From: Zea mays
Lineage: Eukaryota > Streptophyta > Magnoliopsida > Poales > Poaceae
Length of the DNA: 64,000 nucleotides
Assembly: GCF_902167145.1 (NCBI RefSeq)
Contig: NC_050105.1
Span: 138,059,988 to 138,123,987, forward strand
Direction: 5' to 3'
A model generated the notes under the pieces. The model was given only the letters and a program-made list of their open reading frames with translations. It was not told where the DNA came from and did not search any database. Below, piece by piece: positions 9,225 to 21,291 of the stretch (position 1 is its first letter; each line of letters begins with the position of its first letter). The position numbers and the translations under genes are program-made.

Positions 9225-12200
9225 TCAAGGCATGGAGTATTTTGGATCGGCTGTTTTGATGGTAGCCGTATCCTTTTCGGTTGCGTTGGTCGATTCGCCG
9301 AAAATCATCGGCCCTTTATTGTCTCCCTGTATGACAACATTTGCGGTGCCTATTTTGATGATGTCCCCTTTTGTTGTTTTTTGAGTTGCTGCAGGCATAT
9401 GCCCCCCTGCCGGATTGGTCGGCCTTGAAGGCCGAGTAGTCCGGCAATCCTGTTGGGTTTGTGCCTGGTGACCGGATTGAGCAGTGCTCAATCGGTCTTG
9501 TACTGGTGGCGTCAACCTGTTGAAAACAGATGTTTGGGGTGCCCCCCAGGCGGGGTACTGTGGCATCCCAAATGGATATGGTGGCATGCCCCACATTTGA
9601 TTTGGGACATATGGCGGAGGTAAATATGTGTACGGATATGGCATAGGTGGATATGGAGGTGGAGTTGTCCATGCAGGTATGTTAGGTCTCACTTGTATAG
9701 TATGACCTTTCATTTCTTCTGATTGGTGGGGTGGTCCAATCGGCCTGACCTGGCGCTGCTCATGCATGGGTGAGCGGGGTCGCTTTGCTGGCCGGTTACT
9801 GGGGCCGGCCTTCTTTTTAACGTATTTAGACAGTAATTGATCAAAAGTTGGGCCGGCTTTAACCAACCGACCCGCTGCCTTGAATGTATTTGTTTTCCAC
9901 GTACCTATCTCTGGTCGTCGTGGTTTGAAAGTACGTGGCCGTTGTAAGTCCTGAGTACGGTCGGACCGTCCGCCGGAGCTCCCCCGACCGTCCGGTGGGG
10001 TCCCGGACCGTCCGCGCCTACGTGCCGGACCGTCCGGGATACGCAGCACGGGTTCCTGCATCTGTCTCCCTGTCTGCGCTTGCCCCCCAGTACTGGAGGC
10101 TGTGATGGTCACCTTTAGGGTTTCCCCTCCATCGGGAGTCTTCTCGGCTACCACTTTCCTGCAAGAAACTTTATGATCCTCATCGGCCTTTTTAGAATTG
10201 CCGATGATTGCCTCTTTGCCTTTGCTTTTATCGGCCGTGTTTGGCCGAACCAGGACTTTCTTGCCCTCAAAGTCGATCACGTTCACTGGAAAGGGCTCTG
10301 TATCCACCTGCATTTCCTGAAATTTCAATCGTCCCTCATTAATGGCCGATTGAATCTGTCGTCGGAATACATTACAATCATTAGTGGCATGAGAAAATGA
10401 GTTATGCCACTTGCAGTACGCACGACGTTTTAGCTCGTCGGCGGATGGAACAGTGTGATTTATTTTAATATTGCCATTTTTGAGTAATTCATCAAATATT
10501 TTATCACACTTACCAACATTAAACGTAAACTTAACCTCCTCTTGCCGTTTCTTTTGAACCGGCTGCAAGGAGGAACAAGCCGAAGATTTGGCCTGTTTTG
10601 GCCAAACCATTTCAGCAGCATATACTTCTGCTGATTCGTCATCTGAGCTACTTTGGTCGCATTCTACTATATGTACGTTGTGACGCATTGCTTTAGCAGT
10701 TTCTTTGCTCCGGCTTTCGCAAGCCAAAGCCCTCTGGTGTAACTGTGCTAGTGTAAAAAATTGGATGCCTTCTAATCTCTCTTTTAAATAATATCGTAGA
10801 CCATTAAAGGCTAATCCTACTAGCTGTTTTTCTGCTAAATGAATTTGAAAGCATCGGTTTCTTGTATCGCGGAATCTCCGGATGTAATCATTAACCGATT
10901 CGTCTTTCGTCTGTCGCAATGACACTAAATCTACTAAATCCAATTCATAATCACCGGAGAAAAAATGATCATGAAATTTTTGTTCTAGATCCCCCCATGA
11001 TGAAATGGAATTAGGAGGCAAAGTGGCATACCATGCAAACGCGGTTCCTGTTAGCGATAATGAAAATAAACGTACGCGAAATGCCTCTGTGTCGGCCAAT
11101 TCTCCCAATTGTGCTAAGAACTGACCTATATGTTCACGTGTGTTTTTCCCTTGATCACCCGAAAATTTTGCGAATTCGGGTATCCTGGTTCCCTGTGGGT
11201 ATGGGTGGTGATCAAATCGGCTGTCATAAGGTTTCCGATATGATTGCCCCCCAGGGACCATGCTTACTCCGAGCTTATCTCGGAACGCCCCGGCTATTTC
11301 TTCCCTTACTATATCAATGGCAGCCGGTGCGAGACCACCGGCTCTCTGGTCAAACATAGGTGGGGTTGGCTGGACATTAGCATGTTGTCTTTCCCCCCCA
11401 TTGGTTTGAGTTACGTGGTGCATTTTCATTTGCCCTATATGGGTCATAGGTTTGATCGTTTCTTTCCGGCCTTCTAGGTGGGGCCGGAAAGTTTTCCTGG
11501 GCTTTGGATCCTGAATTAATGGGCTGGTGCATCGCATAGTGTGATGGGAAGTGTTGCTGGGACGGGCGAGGATTCATGTAATAATCCTCCTCAAAAGACT
11601 CATGCGCGGACTGTCCGGATACGTACCCGGACCGTCCGTGGTTATATGCGGACCGTCCGTCGTTGTATGCGGACCGTCCGACTGGGTAGTTTGGGTTCTG
11701 TGCCGTGTGTGGTGGCTCGGGCGCATATCTAGGTAACTCATTAAAAATAGGCCCGACTGTTGCTGGCCCGGACGGTCCGCGCTCACGTGCGGACGGTCCG
11801 GGCATGTGCAGATCGACTGGTTTGCTGCCGATTTGCGGTTGCTTAGGGTATGTGCCCATCGGCATCCCATAAAGGGGTTGTGACTGGTCGTGACAACCTG
11901 TAGCCGATGTGTTACACGTGTTATCTCCTAACTCAACCTCGTGCGAAGGAAAATTTGCGGTACTAGATTTATCAAATGCACGTACTAGTCTCTTAAGATC
12001 GCTTTGCATACCCCCTATGATGTTCTGCATTTGTTCACGCTGATCTTCTACATAATTTCTAAGAGATTGCAGATCGTTGGTATTACTTACATTGGGGATA
12101 TCTGGCGTGGGTTGGAGCGAAGCCGGATCCGTCGCCCGATGTCGGACGACCTTGTTGTTCCTGTCCACTTTGAAGTTGGCCAAGAACTTTGCTTTCGCCT

Positions 12201-12321
12201 CCTGGATCATCTGCTCCTTGTGCTCCTCAAACTGGAGCTGCTCGTCAGCCGGCAAGGTTTCCCAAGTCGGCTCTATGATGTTGCTTGGAGAAATATCAGA
12301 GCTATCCCTTGAACCGACCAT
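9225..12321 (-). pseudogene. Gypsy A gag, frameshifted at a G7 run
   Basis: The N-terminal part (12321 down to 11377) has an acidic start and a repeat-rich stretch where YNDGRSAYN-like units are the translated GGACCGTCCG motif. It leaves frame at a run of seven G on the minus strand (plus 11393-11399). The second part (11537 to 9225) continues in the next frame and holds the gag core (AFAWYATLPPNSISSW, FHDHFFSGDYELDLVDL, ESVNDYIRRFRDTRNRCF), a C-H-H-C cluster (YCKWHNSFSHATNDC) and a proline/tyrosine-rich C-terminus. A one-base change in the G run accounts for the break. A TGA at 9225 separates gag from protease. Confidence 0.88.
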
Positions 12322-12355
12322 TGAGGGCCGATTTGATAAGCTTTAGATATGTCTT

Positions 12356-12372
12356 CCCCAGCGGAGTCGCCA
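12356..12372 (-). promoter_or_regulatory. Primer binding site of gypsy element A (tRNA-Arg type)
   Basis: The plus strand here reads CCCCAGCGGAGTCGCCA, which from memory matches the 3' end of a plant tRNA-Arg including the CCA tail. The PBS is thus TGGCGACTCCGCTGGGG on the minus strand, 7 bases from the LTR. Confidence 0.75.
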
Positions 12373-12379
12373 AAAAGTA

Positions 12380-12998
12380 TGTTGACGCTTTTTTGGAGCG
12401 CCAAATACTCAAGAAGAACCGGCGGCGGTGCTCTCTGGTCAGGCGCGGACGGTCCGCGGCCTGGGGCCGGACAGTCCGTGACCTGTCGCAGGGGCTAGGG
12501 TTTCCTGCCTGACGGCCGGACGGTCCGCGCCCTGGGGCCGGACGGTCCGCGCGTGTGCAGGGGCGGCGGAGGATCGCCGGCGGCGCCTGGATCTCGCTCC
12601 CGGGAGGGACCCCGTCGGGGAGGAGAGATCCTAGGGGTTGTCTAGACTCGGGCCGGCCGACCTAGACTCCTCTAATCGGCGTAGAGTCGAAGAGAGGCGA
12701 AGAATTTGGGGATCGAGAGGCTAAACTAAAACTAGACTAGAACTACTCCTAATTGTACTGGAAATAAATGCGAATAGAAGTTGTATTGATTCGATTGTTG
12801 ATGATTACAAATCGGCCGTAGACCTCTCTATTTATAGAGGAGGGGGGCTGGACCCTTTACACAACTGATTCCGAGCTAATCCCGCGAATATAGCTAACAA
12901 CCATAGCACAAAACTCGGAACCCTAATCTATTCTGCGCACGCGCGGACCGTCCGGCCTCAGGGCCGGACCGTCCGCTTACTCATTTTTGGTTCGAACA
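12380..12998 (-). repeat. 5' LTR of gypsy element A (619 bp)
   Basis: Starts TGTTGACGC and ends TTCGAACA; TSD GGTAA follows at 12999-13003. Near-identical to 3822-4478 apart from about 5 substitutions and 38 bp missing from the CGGACCGTCCG cluster near 12942-12975. Minus-strand TATA in CCTCTATAAATAGAGG. Confidence 0.93.
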
Positions 12999-13422
12999 GG
13001 TAAACTGTCACGAATCATCATATCAGAATTATTCTACTGTCTGACTCACGGCTTCGGGAAAATGCTGTCCACGTATATTCTCAGTTGGATGCAAATTCAA
13101 GCAACGGTCGAATCATCATATCAGAATTCTTCTACTGTCGAATCATCATACCAGGATCAGTTCTCTCCAGAATTCTGATATGATTCGTACCGAATTCAAG
13201 GTAAAACTCTGAATCATTCCTGAAACGGGACTCTGTCTGAAGTCTGGATGGGTACATAGTACGTTGTCAATGCCGTTTTTTTGTCAGCAGTGGAATTGTT
13301 GCTTATGTTGACAGCAAACCCAGCTGAAACTCGCGCTGGGCGTTTCCAAATCCCAAATCTTATGACCCAAAGTCGGTGACAGTTCTGTGATCAGTATGTG
13401 TTTTGGTTACAAGAAAAATCTT
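12999..13422. other. Flank between gypsy A and the MITE, with short repeats
   Basis: No gene seen. A motif GAATCATCATATCAGAATT is present near 13010 and 13109, with a related third copy near 13138. An inverted partner (CAGAATTCTGATATGATTCG) lies near 13169, so this may be a degraded foldback element. The sequence continues the host DNA left of 3817. Confidence 0.45.
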
Positions 13423-13499
13423 AGGCCCCGTTTGGTTAGAGGGACTAATATTTAGTCCCATTTAGGCTCTATTTTGCCAAACGGAAGGGCTAAAGTAGG
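13423..13499. mobile_element. MITE, left half (split by copia B)
   Basis: The left end reads GGCCCCGTTTGGTTAGAGGG followed by ACTAA. An imperfect inverted partner (TTTAGTCTCTGAAACCAAAC) lies at about 37350-37370 beyond copia B. Between them, 37188 onward continues the sequence interrupted at 13499. The termini resemble common grass MITEs starting GTTTGGTT; superfamily not assigned. Confidence 0.65.
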
Positions 13500-13602
13500 T
13501 GTTAGAGTATATGCCATGTGTCTAGGCCCATGTGGCCCATGTACATCACTATATAGCTACCCATTAGGGTTAGCCTGTAAAAGGAGTCAGTTATCTCTAA
13601 CA
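13500..13602 (+). repeat. 5' LTR of copia B (103 bp)
   Basis: TGTTAGAGTATATGCC to CTCTAACA. It is unusually short for an LTR but complete, and the PBS starts at the next base. Confidence 0.92.
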
Positions 13603-14026
13603 TGGTATCAAGCTAGGGTTTCCTCCCTCTCTCCCCTACAGCCGCCACCTTCCTACCCTACCCTGCAGCCGCCGCCGCCCAGGCAGGGGAAGCCGCCGCT
13701 GCCGCTCCTCCTCTCTCGCGGGCGCGCAGGGCTGCTGCTCCGAGCAGGCGTGCACGACCGCCGAGCCAGCCGGCGCGCAGGGCCACCGCCGCGCCGCTCC
13801 CCGCTCCAGCCGGCGCGCAGGCCACCGCCGCGCCGCTCCAGCCGGCGTGCAGGGCCTTCCGTCGCCCCCGTGCGCGCGCCCGCGCCCCCTGCACTCGCCT
13901 GCGCCCCCTGCAGCCTCCCTGCCGCGCCCCTGCCGCGCCCAAAGCCCGGAGCCCGCGTAGATCGACGCCCTGCGACGCACAACGCCCAGGACCGACCGAA
14001 GACCCCGACGTCCGCGCCCTGCTCCC

Positions 14027-15618
14027 ATGGATGCCGAGTTCCCTCCCCTCTCTTCCTGGGTACGGGCCGCATCTTATGGCAGAGCCGCTGCCGTCCCTCC
14101 TGCCGCTGCTGCTGTGCTCAGGCCGCCGTGGAGGGCAGGGCCCATCGCCGCCGGTGGGTCCCTCACCGCGACGGGCCCCGCATCGGTCCTTGCGGCTGTG
14201 GCGGATGTGCCTCCCGCGGGGGTTGCCGGTCCGGAGGACCCTCCCCCGCCAATCCCCCCGTCGCTAGTCGTCGATCCACCCCCTGTCGTCGATCCGCCGC
14301 CTCCTCCTCCACCGGTCGCCCACCAGGGATACCCCGTCGCCGCCCTGACTGCTGCCCGTGCAGAGCACGCGACGCGACAGGCCCGTTTGTGGGAAGCCGC
14401 TCTCCTGTGGGAGCGCGAGCGTGAGGCCGCCGATGCTATCGCTGTTCAGATTGCCGCGACGGAACAGCTCCTCGCCTAGCCTGCGACCCACGACGGCAGG
14501 GTCATCTCCTCTGACACCGTGGGCATAGTGTACGGCGTCCCGCCCGCACCGACCGTCGGCACCGGACCCCGCACCATCCCCACGGTGCTGTGGCATCACC
14601 CGATTGACCCGCTCATGGCTCAGCTCCACCTTCAGGCTGGGAGTGTCCAGAACATCCGCTTCATGGTTCATGTCGTCCTGGAGCCAGAGTCGTCGTCCTA
14701 TGCACGTTGGCGGGACTTACTACTCCTCACCCTTCGCCGCTACGCTCTGGATGACCACGTCCTCTGCGACCCCGCCGGCGTGGCGCCGACCGCCGCGTGG
14801 GTGTGCCTCGACAGCATCGTGCTCTCCTGGATCGTGGGGACGATCTCAGTTGACCTCCACAGCCTCCTCCAGAACCTCCCTCACGCTCGGGCTGTTTGGC
14901 TTGCCATCGAGGGCCAGTTTCTGGGCAACGCCGAGGCTCGGGCTCTCCGTCTTGACGCAGCCTTCCGCACCTTCGTCCAGGGGGACCTCAGCGTCAGTGA
15001 GTACTGCCGCAAGATGAAGACCATGGCGGACTCACTTGGCGATCTGGGCTGCCCCGTGGAGGACCGCAACCTAGTCCTCAACGTCCTCCGCGGCCTCAGT
15101 GATCGCTGCACCCACCTCCGGTTGTTGCTCATGCGCCAGCGCCCCTTCCCTACCTTCCTCCAGGTCCGTGACGACCTCGCCCTGGAGGAGATCACTCTGG
15201 GTGCTCAAGCTACCTTGATCTCCGGCCCGGGGTCCTCGTCCTCCTCGACAGCTCTGGCGGCTCTCACCCCGACCCGTCCTCCTACTCCGTCAGGCCATCG
15301 TCCCCCCGGGCCGAACATGGGCGATGGGGGTCACGGTGGCGGAGGTGGGGGCGGTGGTGGTCGTCGCCGCCGTGGTGGCCGCGGTGGTACGGGTGGTGCT
15401 GGTCCCGGCGGTGGTGCCCGTGGCGGCGCACCAGCACCGGGTCCCCAGCAGGGTGCGCCTTGGCCCACTTTCCACCACCGGTCAGGGCGCATCTCCATGT
15501 GGCCGTTCCAGGGGCCTGTTTCTGAGGCTCGTCCCCAGGTGGCCCTGTTCGCTGGTGCACAGCCGGGGTTCACCTCGCCGCCGGGGTTCGCCGTCGCCTC
15601 TTCGTCGCCCTGGACTCC
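14027..15618 (+). pseudogene. Copia B gag (5' part of gag-pol), one in-frame stop, interrupted by Sirevirus C
   Basis: The frame opens MDAEFPPLSSW, runs through a proline-rich section, and meets TAG at 14477-14479. It continues in the same frame with a UBN2/copia gag core (SSYARWRDLLLLTLRRYAL, AVWLAIEGQFLGN, SVSEYCRKMKTMADSLGDLG, FLQVRDDLALEE), then a glycine/arginine-rich stretch. Sirevirus C breaks it after 15618. The frame resumes at 33481 with codon phase kept, showing that gag and pol were one ORF. Base composition is very GC-rich, unlike C and D. Confidence 0.85.
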
Positions 15619-16876
15619 TGAGAGCACCTAGAGGGGGGGGTGAATAGGTGATCCTGTGAAAACTGAAACTTATAGCCACAAAAACTAGTTAAGTGTTAGC
15701 GCAATAATTGCCAAGTGGCTAGAGAGGAGTCACAACAAAACACAATACCACAAGAGATCAAACACAGAGATGACACAGTGGTTTATCCCGTGGTTCGGCC
15801 AAGACCAACGCTTGCCTACTCCACGTTGTGGCGTCCCAACGGACGAGGGTTGCAATCAACCCCTCTCAAGTGGTCCAAAGACCAACTTGAATACCACGGT
15901 GTTTTGCTTTGCCTTTCAATATCCCGTTTGCGAGGAATCTCCACAACTTGGAGCCTCTCGCCCTTACACTTAAGATTCACAAAGAAATACGGAGTAAGGG
16001 AGAACTAGCAACGCACACAAGACTCAAAATCAGAGCAACACCACGCACACAAGTCGCAACAAGAGCTCGCAACACAACTCAATGAGTTCACAACTCAACA
16101 AGAGCTCTAGATGCTATCACAATGAACCAAATGCGTGGAATCGATGTCTTGGTGCTTAGGGATGTTGTAGGAATGCTTGGTATACTCCTCCATGCGCCTA
16201 GGGGTCCCTTTTATAGCCCCAAGGCAGCTAGGAGCCGTTGAGAACAAATCCAGAAGGCCATCCTTGCCTTCTGTCGTCGGGCGCACCGGACAGTCCGGTG
16301 CACACCGGACACTGTCTGGTGCCCGATTTCCTTCCTTAAACAACACAGTCGACCGTTGGAGATCTGGGAGCCGTTGGCGCACCGGACATGTCCGGTGCAC
16401 ACCGGACAGTCCGGTGCCCCCTTCCGACCGTTGGCTAGGCCACGTGTCCCGCGCAGATCGCGCGGCCGACCGTTGGCCCGGCCGACCGTTGGCTCACCGG
16501 ACAGTCCGGTGCACACCGGACAGTCCGGTGAATTTTAGCCGTACGTCGCCAGTCAACTCCCGAGAGCGGCCAGTTCGCCCGAGGCAGCCTGGCGCACCGG
16601 ACACTGTCCGGTGCACCACCGGACAGTCCGGTGCCCCAGACCGAAACAGCCTTTTGGCTGTACACAGCCAACTCTCCTCTTTTCTTCTTCTTCCTGTTTC
16701 TGATACTTAGACAAGTATATTAGTACACAAAACCAATGTACTAAGACTTAGAAACATACCTTTGCTCTAGGTTTGCACTTTGTTCATCCATGGGCATTGA
16801 TTCACATTTAAGCACTTGTGTTGACACTCAATCACCAAAATACTTAGAAATGGCCCAAGGGCACATTTCCCTTTCA
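15619..16876 (-). repeat. 3' LTR of Sirevirus C (1258 bp)
   Basis: On the plus strand it starts TGAGAGCACCTAGAGG and ends ATTTCCCTTTCA. A minus-strand TATAAAAG box lies near 16208-16216, downstream (in that sense) of the palindrome array at 16284-16633. Confidence 0.92.
16284..16633. repeat. Palindrome array, CACCGGACnGTCCGGTG type, Sirevirus C 3' LTR
   Basis: Several 17-19-bp palindromes with arms CACCGGAC/GTCCGGTG and a 1-3-base centre (A, T, AT or ACT). They often occur as pairs joined by two to four bases, interspersed with CCGACCGTTGG units. Known of Sireviruses: such LTR palindromes are conserved and proposed as regulatory sites. Confidence 0.9.
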
Positions 16877-17664
16877 ATCTCCCCCTTTTTGGTGATTTAT
16901 GCCAACACAACATAAAGCAACTAGAACAAGTGCAATATCACTTGAAATAAAACTTAAGTTTATTTTGATTCAATTTTGGCATATATGGATCATCCTTTGC
17001 CACCACTTGGTTTGTTTTTGCAAATATAACTCAAATCTCTATCTCTAAGTCAAACACACATGTTGAAGCATAAAGAGAGTCATTCCAAAAGAGATTGATC
17101 AAAGATTTCAAAAACTCCCCCTATTTCCCATAATCAACACTTCTCCCCACAAGAGGCCAACTTTTGACAAGAGAAACAATAAAAGAGTTTTGTCAAAACA
17201 AAACGCTCTATTCTACTATTTTCAAAATCCAACAAGTGGTAGCTGATCCATTTATCGCTTTGGCCTTTATTTTCTCCCCCTTTGGCATCAAGCACCAAAA
17301 CGGGATCAATCTTGGCCCTATAACCCCATTGCCTCACCAAAGTCTTCAATTAAGATCAAATGGCAATAAGAGTTCATGAGATGAACTTGGAATAAGTTAC
17401 CCTCTCATCGGAGTGCAGTGGAAGTCTTTCATGGTCCAAGTCCACCTTTTCCCTTTCAATCCTTCTTTGAGACTAAATCATCAAACTCAAGCACATGGTT
17501 AGTCGCAAAGGGTCAAGTTGTAACACATCTCCCCCTAAACATGTGCATCACTTTGCAACGGACTTGTGAGGTCCAGGGAGTGTTTGTACAACTTGAGCAT
17601 CATAATAAGCAACAAAATGCAAAAAGGAACATGATCAAAAGCATAAATACAAGTATGCTACAAT
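16877..17664 (-). promoter_or_regulatory. Multiple polypurine tracts, Sirevirus C
   Basis: On the minus strand, AAAAAGGGGGAGA abuts the 3' LTR (16878-16890). Further GGGGGAG boxes lie at about 17115-17122, 17273-17283 and 17528-17537. Such repeated PPT-like boxes between pol and the 3' LTR are typical of Sireviruses. The first box is the likely functional PPT. No other gene is seen in this stretch. Confidence 0.8.
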
Positions 17665-20600
17665 TCAATCCAGGTTCCGCGAATCTAAGACATTTAGCTC
17701 ACTACGCAACCTGCAAAAGGTCTTCTCATCTAGAGGCTTAGTGAAGATATCGGCTAGCTGGTTCTCGGTGCTAACATGAAACACTTCGATATCTCCCTTT
17801 TGCTGGTGGTCTCTCAAAAAGTGATGCCGGATGTCTATGTGCTTTGTGCGGCTGTGTTCAACAGGATTCTCCGCCATGCGGATAGCACTCTCATTATCAC
17901 ATAGGAGTGGGACTTTGCTCAGATTGTAGCCAAAGTCCCGGAGGGTTTGCCTCATCCAAAGCAGTTGCGCGCAACACTGTCCTGCGGCAACGTACTCGGC
18001 CTCAGCGGTGGATAGGGCAACGGAAGTTTGTTTCTTAGAGTTCCATGACACCAGGGACCTTCCTAAGAATTGGCACGTCCCCGATGTACTCTTCCTATCG
18101 ACCTTACATCCAGCATAGTCGGAGTCTGAGTATCCAACTAAGTCAAAGGTAGACCCCTTTGGATACCAGAGCCCGAAGCAAGGCGTAGCAACCAAATATC
18201 TAAGAATTCGCTTCACCGCCACTAAGTGACACTCCTTAGGATCGGATTGAAATCTAGCACACATACATACGCTAAGCATAATATCCGGTCTACTAGCACA
18301 TAAATAAATTAAAGACCCTATCATTGACCGGTATGCTTTTTGATCAACGGACTTACCTCCTTTGTTGAGGTCGGTGTGTCCATCGGTCCCCATCAGAGTC
18401 TTTGCGGGCTTGGCGTCCTTCATCCCAAACCGCTTTAGCAGATCTTGCGTGTACTTCGTTTGGGAGATGAAGGTGCCGTCCTTGAGTTGCTTCACTTGGA
18501 ACCCAAGGAAGTAGTTCAACTCGCCCATCATCGACATCTCGAATTTCTGAGTCATTACCCTGCTAAACTCTTCACAAGACTTTTGGTTAGTAGAACCAAA
18601 TATTATGTCATCGACATAAATTTGGCACACAAACAAATCACCATCACATGTCTTAGTGAACAGAGTTGGGTCGGCTTTCCCAACCTTGAAAGCATTAGCA
18701 AGTAAAAAGTCTCTAAGGCATTCATACCATGCTCTTGGGGCTTGCTTAAGTCCATAGAGCGCCTTAGAGAGCTTACACACGTGGTCGGGGTACCGTTCAT
18801 CCTCGAAGCCAGGGGGTTGCTCCATGTACACCTCCTCCTTGATTGGCCCGTTGAGGAAAGCGCTCTTCACATCCATTTGGAACAACCTGAAAGAATGGTG
18901 AGCGGCATATGCTAGCAAGATACGAATTGATTCTAGCCTAGCCACAGGAGCAAATGTCTCCTCAAAGTCTAAACCTGCGACTTGGGCATAACCTTTTGCC
19001 ACAAGTCGAGCCTTGTTCCTCGTCACCACCCCGTGCTCGTCCTGTTTGTTGCGGAATACCCACTTGGTTCCCACAACATTTTGCTTTGGACGAGGCACTA
19101 GTGTCCAAACTTCATTGCGCTTGAAGTTGTTGAGCTCCTCCTGCATGGCCAACACCCAGTCCGGATCTAGCAAGGCCTCCTCTACCCTGAAAGGCTCAAT
19201 AGAAGAGACAAAGGAGTAATGCTCACAAAAATTAACTAATCGAGATCGAGTAGTTACTCCTTTGCTAATGTCACCCAAAATTTGGTCGACAGGATGATCC
19301 CTTTGAATCACCGCTCGGACTTGGGTTGGAGGTGCCGGTTGCGCATCTTCCTCCATCACATGATCATCTTGTGCTCCCCCTTGATCACACGCCTCCTGTT
19401 GATGAACCTGTTCATCGTCTTGAGTTGGGGGTTGCACCATAGTTGAGGAAGAAGGTTGATCTTGCTCCAATTGTTCCTGTGGTCGCACATCACCAATCGC
19501 CATGGTGCGCATAGCGGCCGTTGGAACGTCTTCTTCATCTACATCATCAAGATCAACAACTTGCTCTCCTGGAGAGCCATTAGTCTCATCAAATACAACG
19601 TCGCTAGAGACTTCAACCAAACCCGATGATTTGTTGAAGACTCTATACGCCTTTGTATTTGAGTCATAACCTAACAAAAACCCTTCTACTGCTTTGGGAG
19701 CAAATTTAGAATTTCTACCCTTCTTCACTAGAATGTAGCACTTGCTCCCAAATACACGAAAGTACGATACATTGGGTTTGTTACCGGTTAGAAGCTCATA
19801 TGACGTCTTCTTGAGGAGGCGGTGAAGGTAGACCCTGTTGATGGCGTGGCAAGCCGTGTTCACGGCTTCCGACCAAAAACGCTCGGGGGTCTTGAATTCT
19901 CCAAGCATAGTCCTCGCCATGTCGATTAGCGTCCTGTTCTTCCTCTCTACCACACCATTTTGCTGTGGTGTGTAGGGAGCGGAGAACTCGTGCTTGATCC
20001 CTTCCTCCTCAAGGAACTCCTCCACTTGAAGGTTCTTGAATTCCGACCCGTTGTCGCTCCTTATCTTCTTCACCTTGAGCTCAAACTCATTTTGAGCTCT
20101 CCTGAGGAAGCGCTTGAGGGTCCCTTGGGTTTCAGACTTATCCTGCAAAAAGAACACCCAAGTGAAGCGGGAAAAGTCATCAACAATAACTAGACCATAC
20201 TTACTTCCTCCTATGCTCAGATAGGCGACGGGTCCGAAGAGGTCCATGTGTAGCAGCTCCAGGGGTCTTGATGTGGTCATCACATTCTTGTTGTGATGTG
20301 CTCCTCCCACTTGTTTACCTGCTTGACAAGCTGCACAAGGTCTATCTTTTTCGAATTGTACGTTAGTCAAACCTATCACGTGTTCTCCCTTTAGAAGCTT
20401 GTGAAGGTTCTTCATCCCCACATGTGCTAAGCGGCGATGCCACAGCCAGCCCATGCTAGTCTTAGCTATTAAGCATGCATCTAGACCGGCCTCCTCTTTT
20501 GCAAAATCAACTAAATAAAGTTTGCCGTCTAATACACCCTTAAATGCTAGTGAACCATCACTTCTTCTAAAGACAGACACATCTACATTTGTAAATAGAC

Positions 20601-20871
20601 AGTTATACCCCATGTTGCATAATTGACTAACAGATAGCAAATTATATCCAAGAGACTCTACTAAAAACACATTAGAGATAGAGTGCTCATTAGAAATTGC
20701 AATTTTACCTAACCCTTTTACCTTGCCTTGATTCCCATCACCGAATATAATTGAATCTTGGGAATCTTTATTCTTGACGTAGGAGGTGAACATCTTCTTC
20801 TCCCCCGTCATATGGTTTGTGCATCCGCTATCAATAATCCAGCTTGAACCCCCGGATGCATAAACCTGCAA
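17665..20871 (-). CDS. Sirevirus C pol: protease, integrase, RT, RNase H (intact)
   Basis: An open frame of 1068 residues. Protease active site [11 protein letters not shown] at the N-terminus; integrase zinc region [16 protein letters not shown] with CAACQAGK; integrase core in [19 protein letters not shown] and [13 protein letters not shown] with [26 protein letters not shown] and the [10 protein letters not shown] catalytic box; RNase H with [20 protein letters not shown] and the closing [10 protein letters not shown]. No internal stops. The frame is +1 relative to gag, whose stop lies at 20879-20881, so pol needs frameshifting, re-initiation or splicing (CAG precedes GTTTATG at the junction). 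The first track codon is TTG, so the true start is not fixed. Best-preserved pol in the window. Confidence 0.92.
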   Translation of the reverse strand: MQVYASGGSSWIIDSGCTNHMTGEKKMFTSYVKNKDSQDSIIFGDGNQGKVKGLGKIAISNEHSISNVFLVESLGYNLLSVSQLCNMGYNCLFTNVDVSVFRRSDGSLAFKGVLDGKLYLVDFAKEEAGLDACLIAKTSMGWLWHRRLAHVGMKNLHKLLKGEHVIGLTNVQFEKDRPCAACQAGKQVGGAHHNKNVMTTSRPLELLHMDLFGPVAYLSIGGSKYGLVIVDDFSRFTWVFFLQDKSETQGTLKRFLRRAQNEFELKVKKIRSDNGSEFKNLQVEEFLEEEGIKHEFSAPYTPQQNGVVERKNRTLIDMARTMLGEFKTPERFWSEAVNTACHAINRVYLHRLLKKTSYELLTGNKPNVSYFRVFGSKCYILVKKGRNSKFAPKAVEGFLLGYDSNTKAYRVFNKSSGLVEVSSDVVFDETNGSPGEQVVDLDDVDEEDVPTAAMRTMAIGDVRPQEQLEQDQPSSSTMVQPPTQDDEQVHQQEACDQGGAQDDHVMEEDAQPAPPTQVRAVIQRDHPVDQILGDISKGVTTRSRLVNFCEHYSFVSSIEPFRVEEALLDPDWVLAMQEELNNFKRNEVWTLVPRPKQNVVGTKWVFRNKQDEHGVVTRNKARLVAKGYAQVAGLDFEETFAPVARLESIRILLAYAAHHSFRLFQMDVKSAFLNGPIKEEVYMEQPPGFEDERYPDHVCKLSKALYGLKQAPRAWYECLRDFLLANAFKVGKADPTLFTKTCDGDLFVCQIYVDDIIFGSTNQKSCEEFSRVMTQKFEMSMMGELNYFLGFQVKQLKDGTFISQTKYTQDLLKRFGMKDAKPAKTLMGTDGHTDLNKGGKSVDQKAYRSMIGSLIYLCASRPDIMLSVCMCARFQSDPKECHLVAVKRILRYLVATPCFGLWYPKGSTFDLVGYSDSDYAGCKVDRKSTSGTCQFLGRSLVSWNSKKQTSVALSTAEAEYVAAGQCCAQLLWMRQTLRDFGYNLSKVPLLCDNESAIRMAENPVEHSRTKHIDIRHHFLRDHQQKGDIEVFHVSTENQLADIFTKPLDEKTFCRLRSELNVLDSRNLD

Positions 20872-20878
20872 GGTAAAT

Positions 20879-21291
20879 TTAGGCTTGGGACTTAGGTACC
20901 CAACTCTTGTTGGGTCCTACAAGGTTAGTGCAAATATCCTTAGGGACCCAAATGCAAGTTTTGTCTCCCTTGCATTTTGCCCCTAACTTCCTAGCAACTA
21001 TCTTCCTATCCTTTCTACAAATAGCAAAGGAAGCATTTAGGGCATGATAAATTGTAGAAGGTTCATGAACTTTCCTATGAGCATTAACAACATTTCTCCT
21101 AGGCATATTGTGAATAACATTTCTTCTACCAACCTTTCTATCATGCATAACATGAGAACTAGAAGCAGTCATAGTACAAGAATCATAAGCATGTGAATCA
21201 AAAGCATCATAACTTCTAAAAGCATTTCTAGAATTTTTCCTATCATGATACAAAAAGGCATGGTTCCTTTTAGCACTAGTAGCCATAGGGG
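20879..21291 (-). pseudogene. Sirevirus C gag, C-terminal fragment
   Basis: About 135 residues ending CKGDKTCIWVPKDIC, then a second WVPK copy. This is the short tail that also ends the gag of Sirevirus D (ETCVWVPK-like). It is separated from the rest of gag by Sirevirus D, and codon phase is kept across the insertion once one TSD copy is ignored, showing that gag was open before D arrived. The fragment is basic, with many Arg, His and Lys. Confidence 0.85.

Larger units (their letters stand above)
3822..12998 (-). mobile_element. Ty3/gypsy LTR retrotransposon A (Tat lineage), complete structure, decayed ORFs
   Basis: Both LTRs begin TGTTGACGC and end TTCGAACA, and the element is flanked by the perfect 5-bp TSD GGTAA (3817-3821 and 12999-13003). 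On the minus strand the order is LTR, PBS, gag, protease, RT, RNase H, a second (archaeal-type) RNase H, integrase, PPT, LTR. Protease-RT-RNaseH-INT order marks Ty3/gypsy; the second RNase H marks the Tat group. By eye the LTRs differ by about 5 substitutions in 619 aligned bases plus a 38-bp indel, so insertion is recent. Even so, the internal region has four in-frame stops and one frameshift, so it probably moved with help from another copy. Confidence 0.93.

Noticed and set aside
12356..12372. tRNA-Arg-like 3' end as a possible tRNA gene
   Set aside because: Only the 3' acceptor segment with CCA is present; it is the gypsy A primer binding site.
13474..15627. Many long open frames on both strands in the GC-rich copia B gag region
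   Set aside because: Only the frame at 14027 onward shows copia gag motifs and keeps phase into 33481; the others are GC-driven shadows.
16284..16633. Regular short palindromic repeats resembling a CRISPR array
   Set aside because: Spacing is irregular, repeats vary in length, and they lie inside plant LTRs; the same arrays recur at 21496, 29063 and 32861. They are Sirevirus LTR palindromes.
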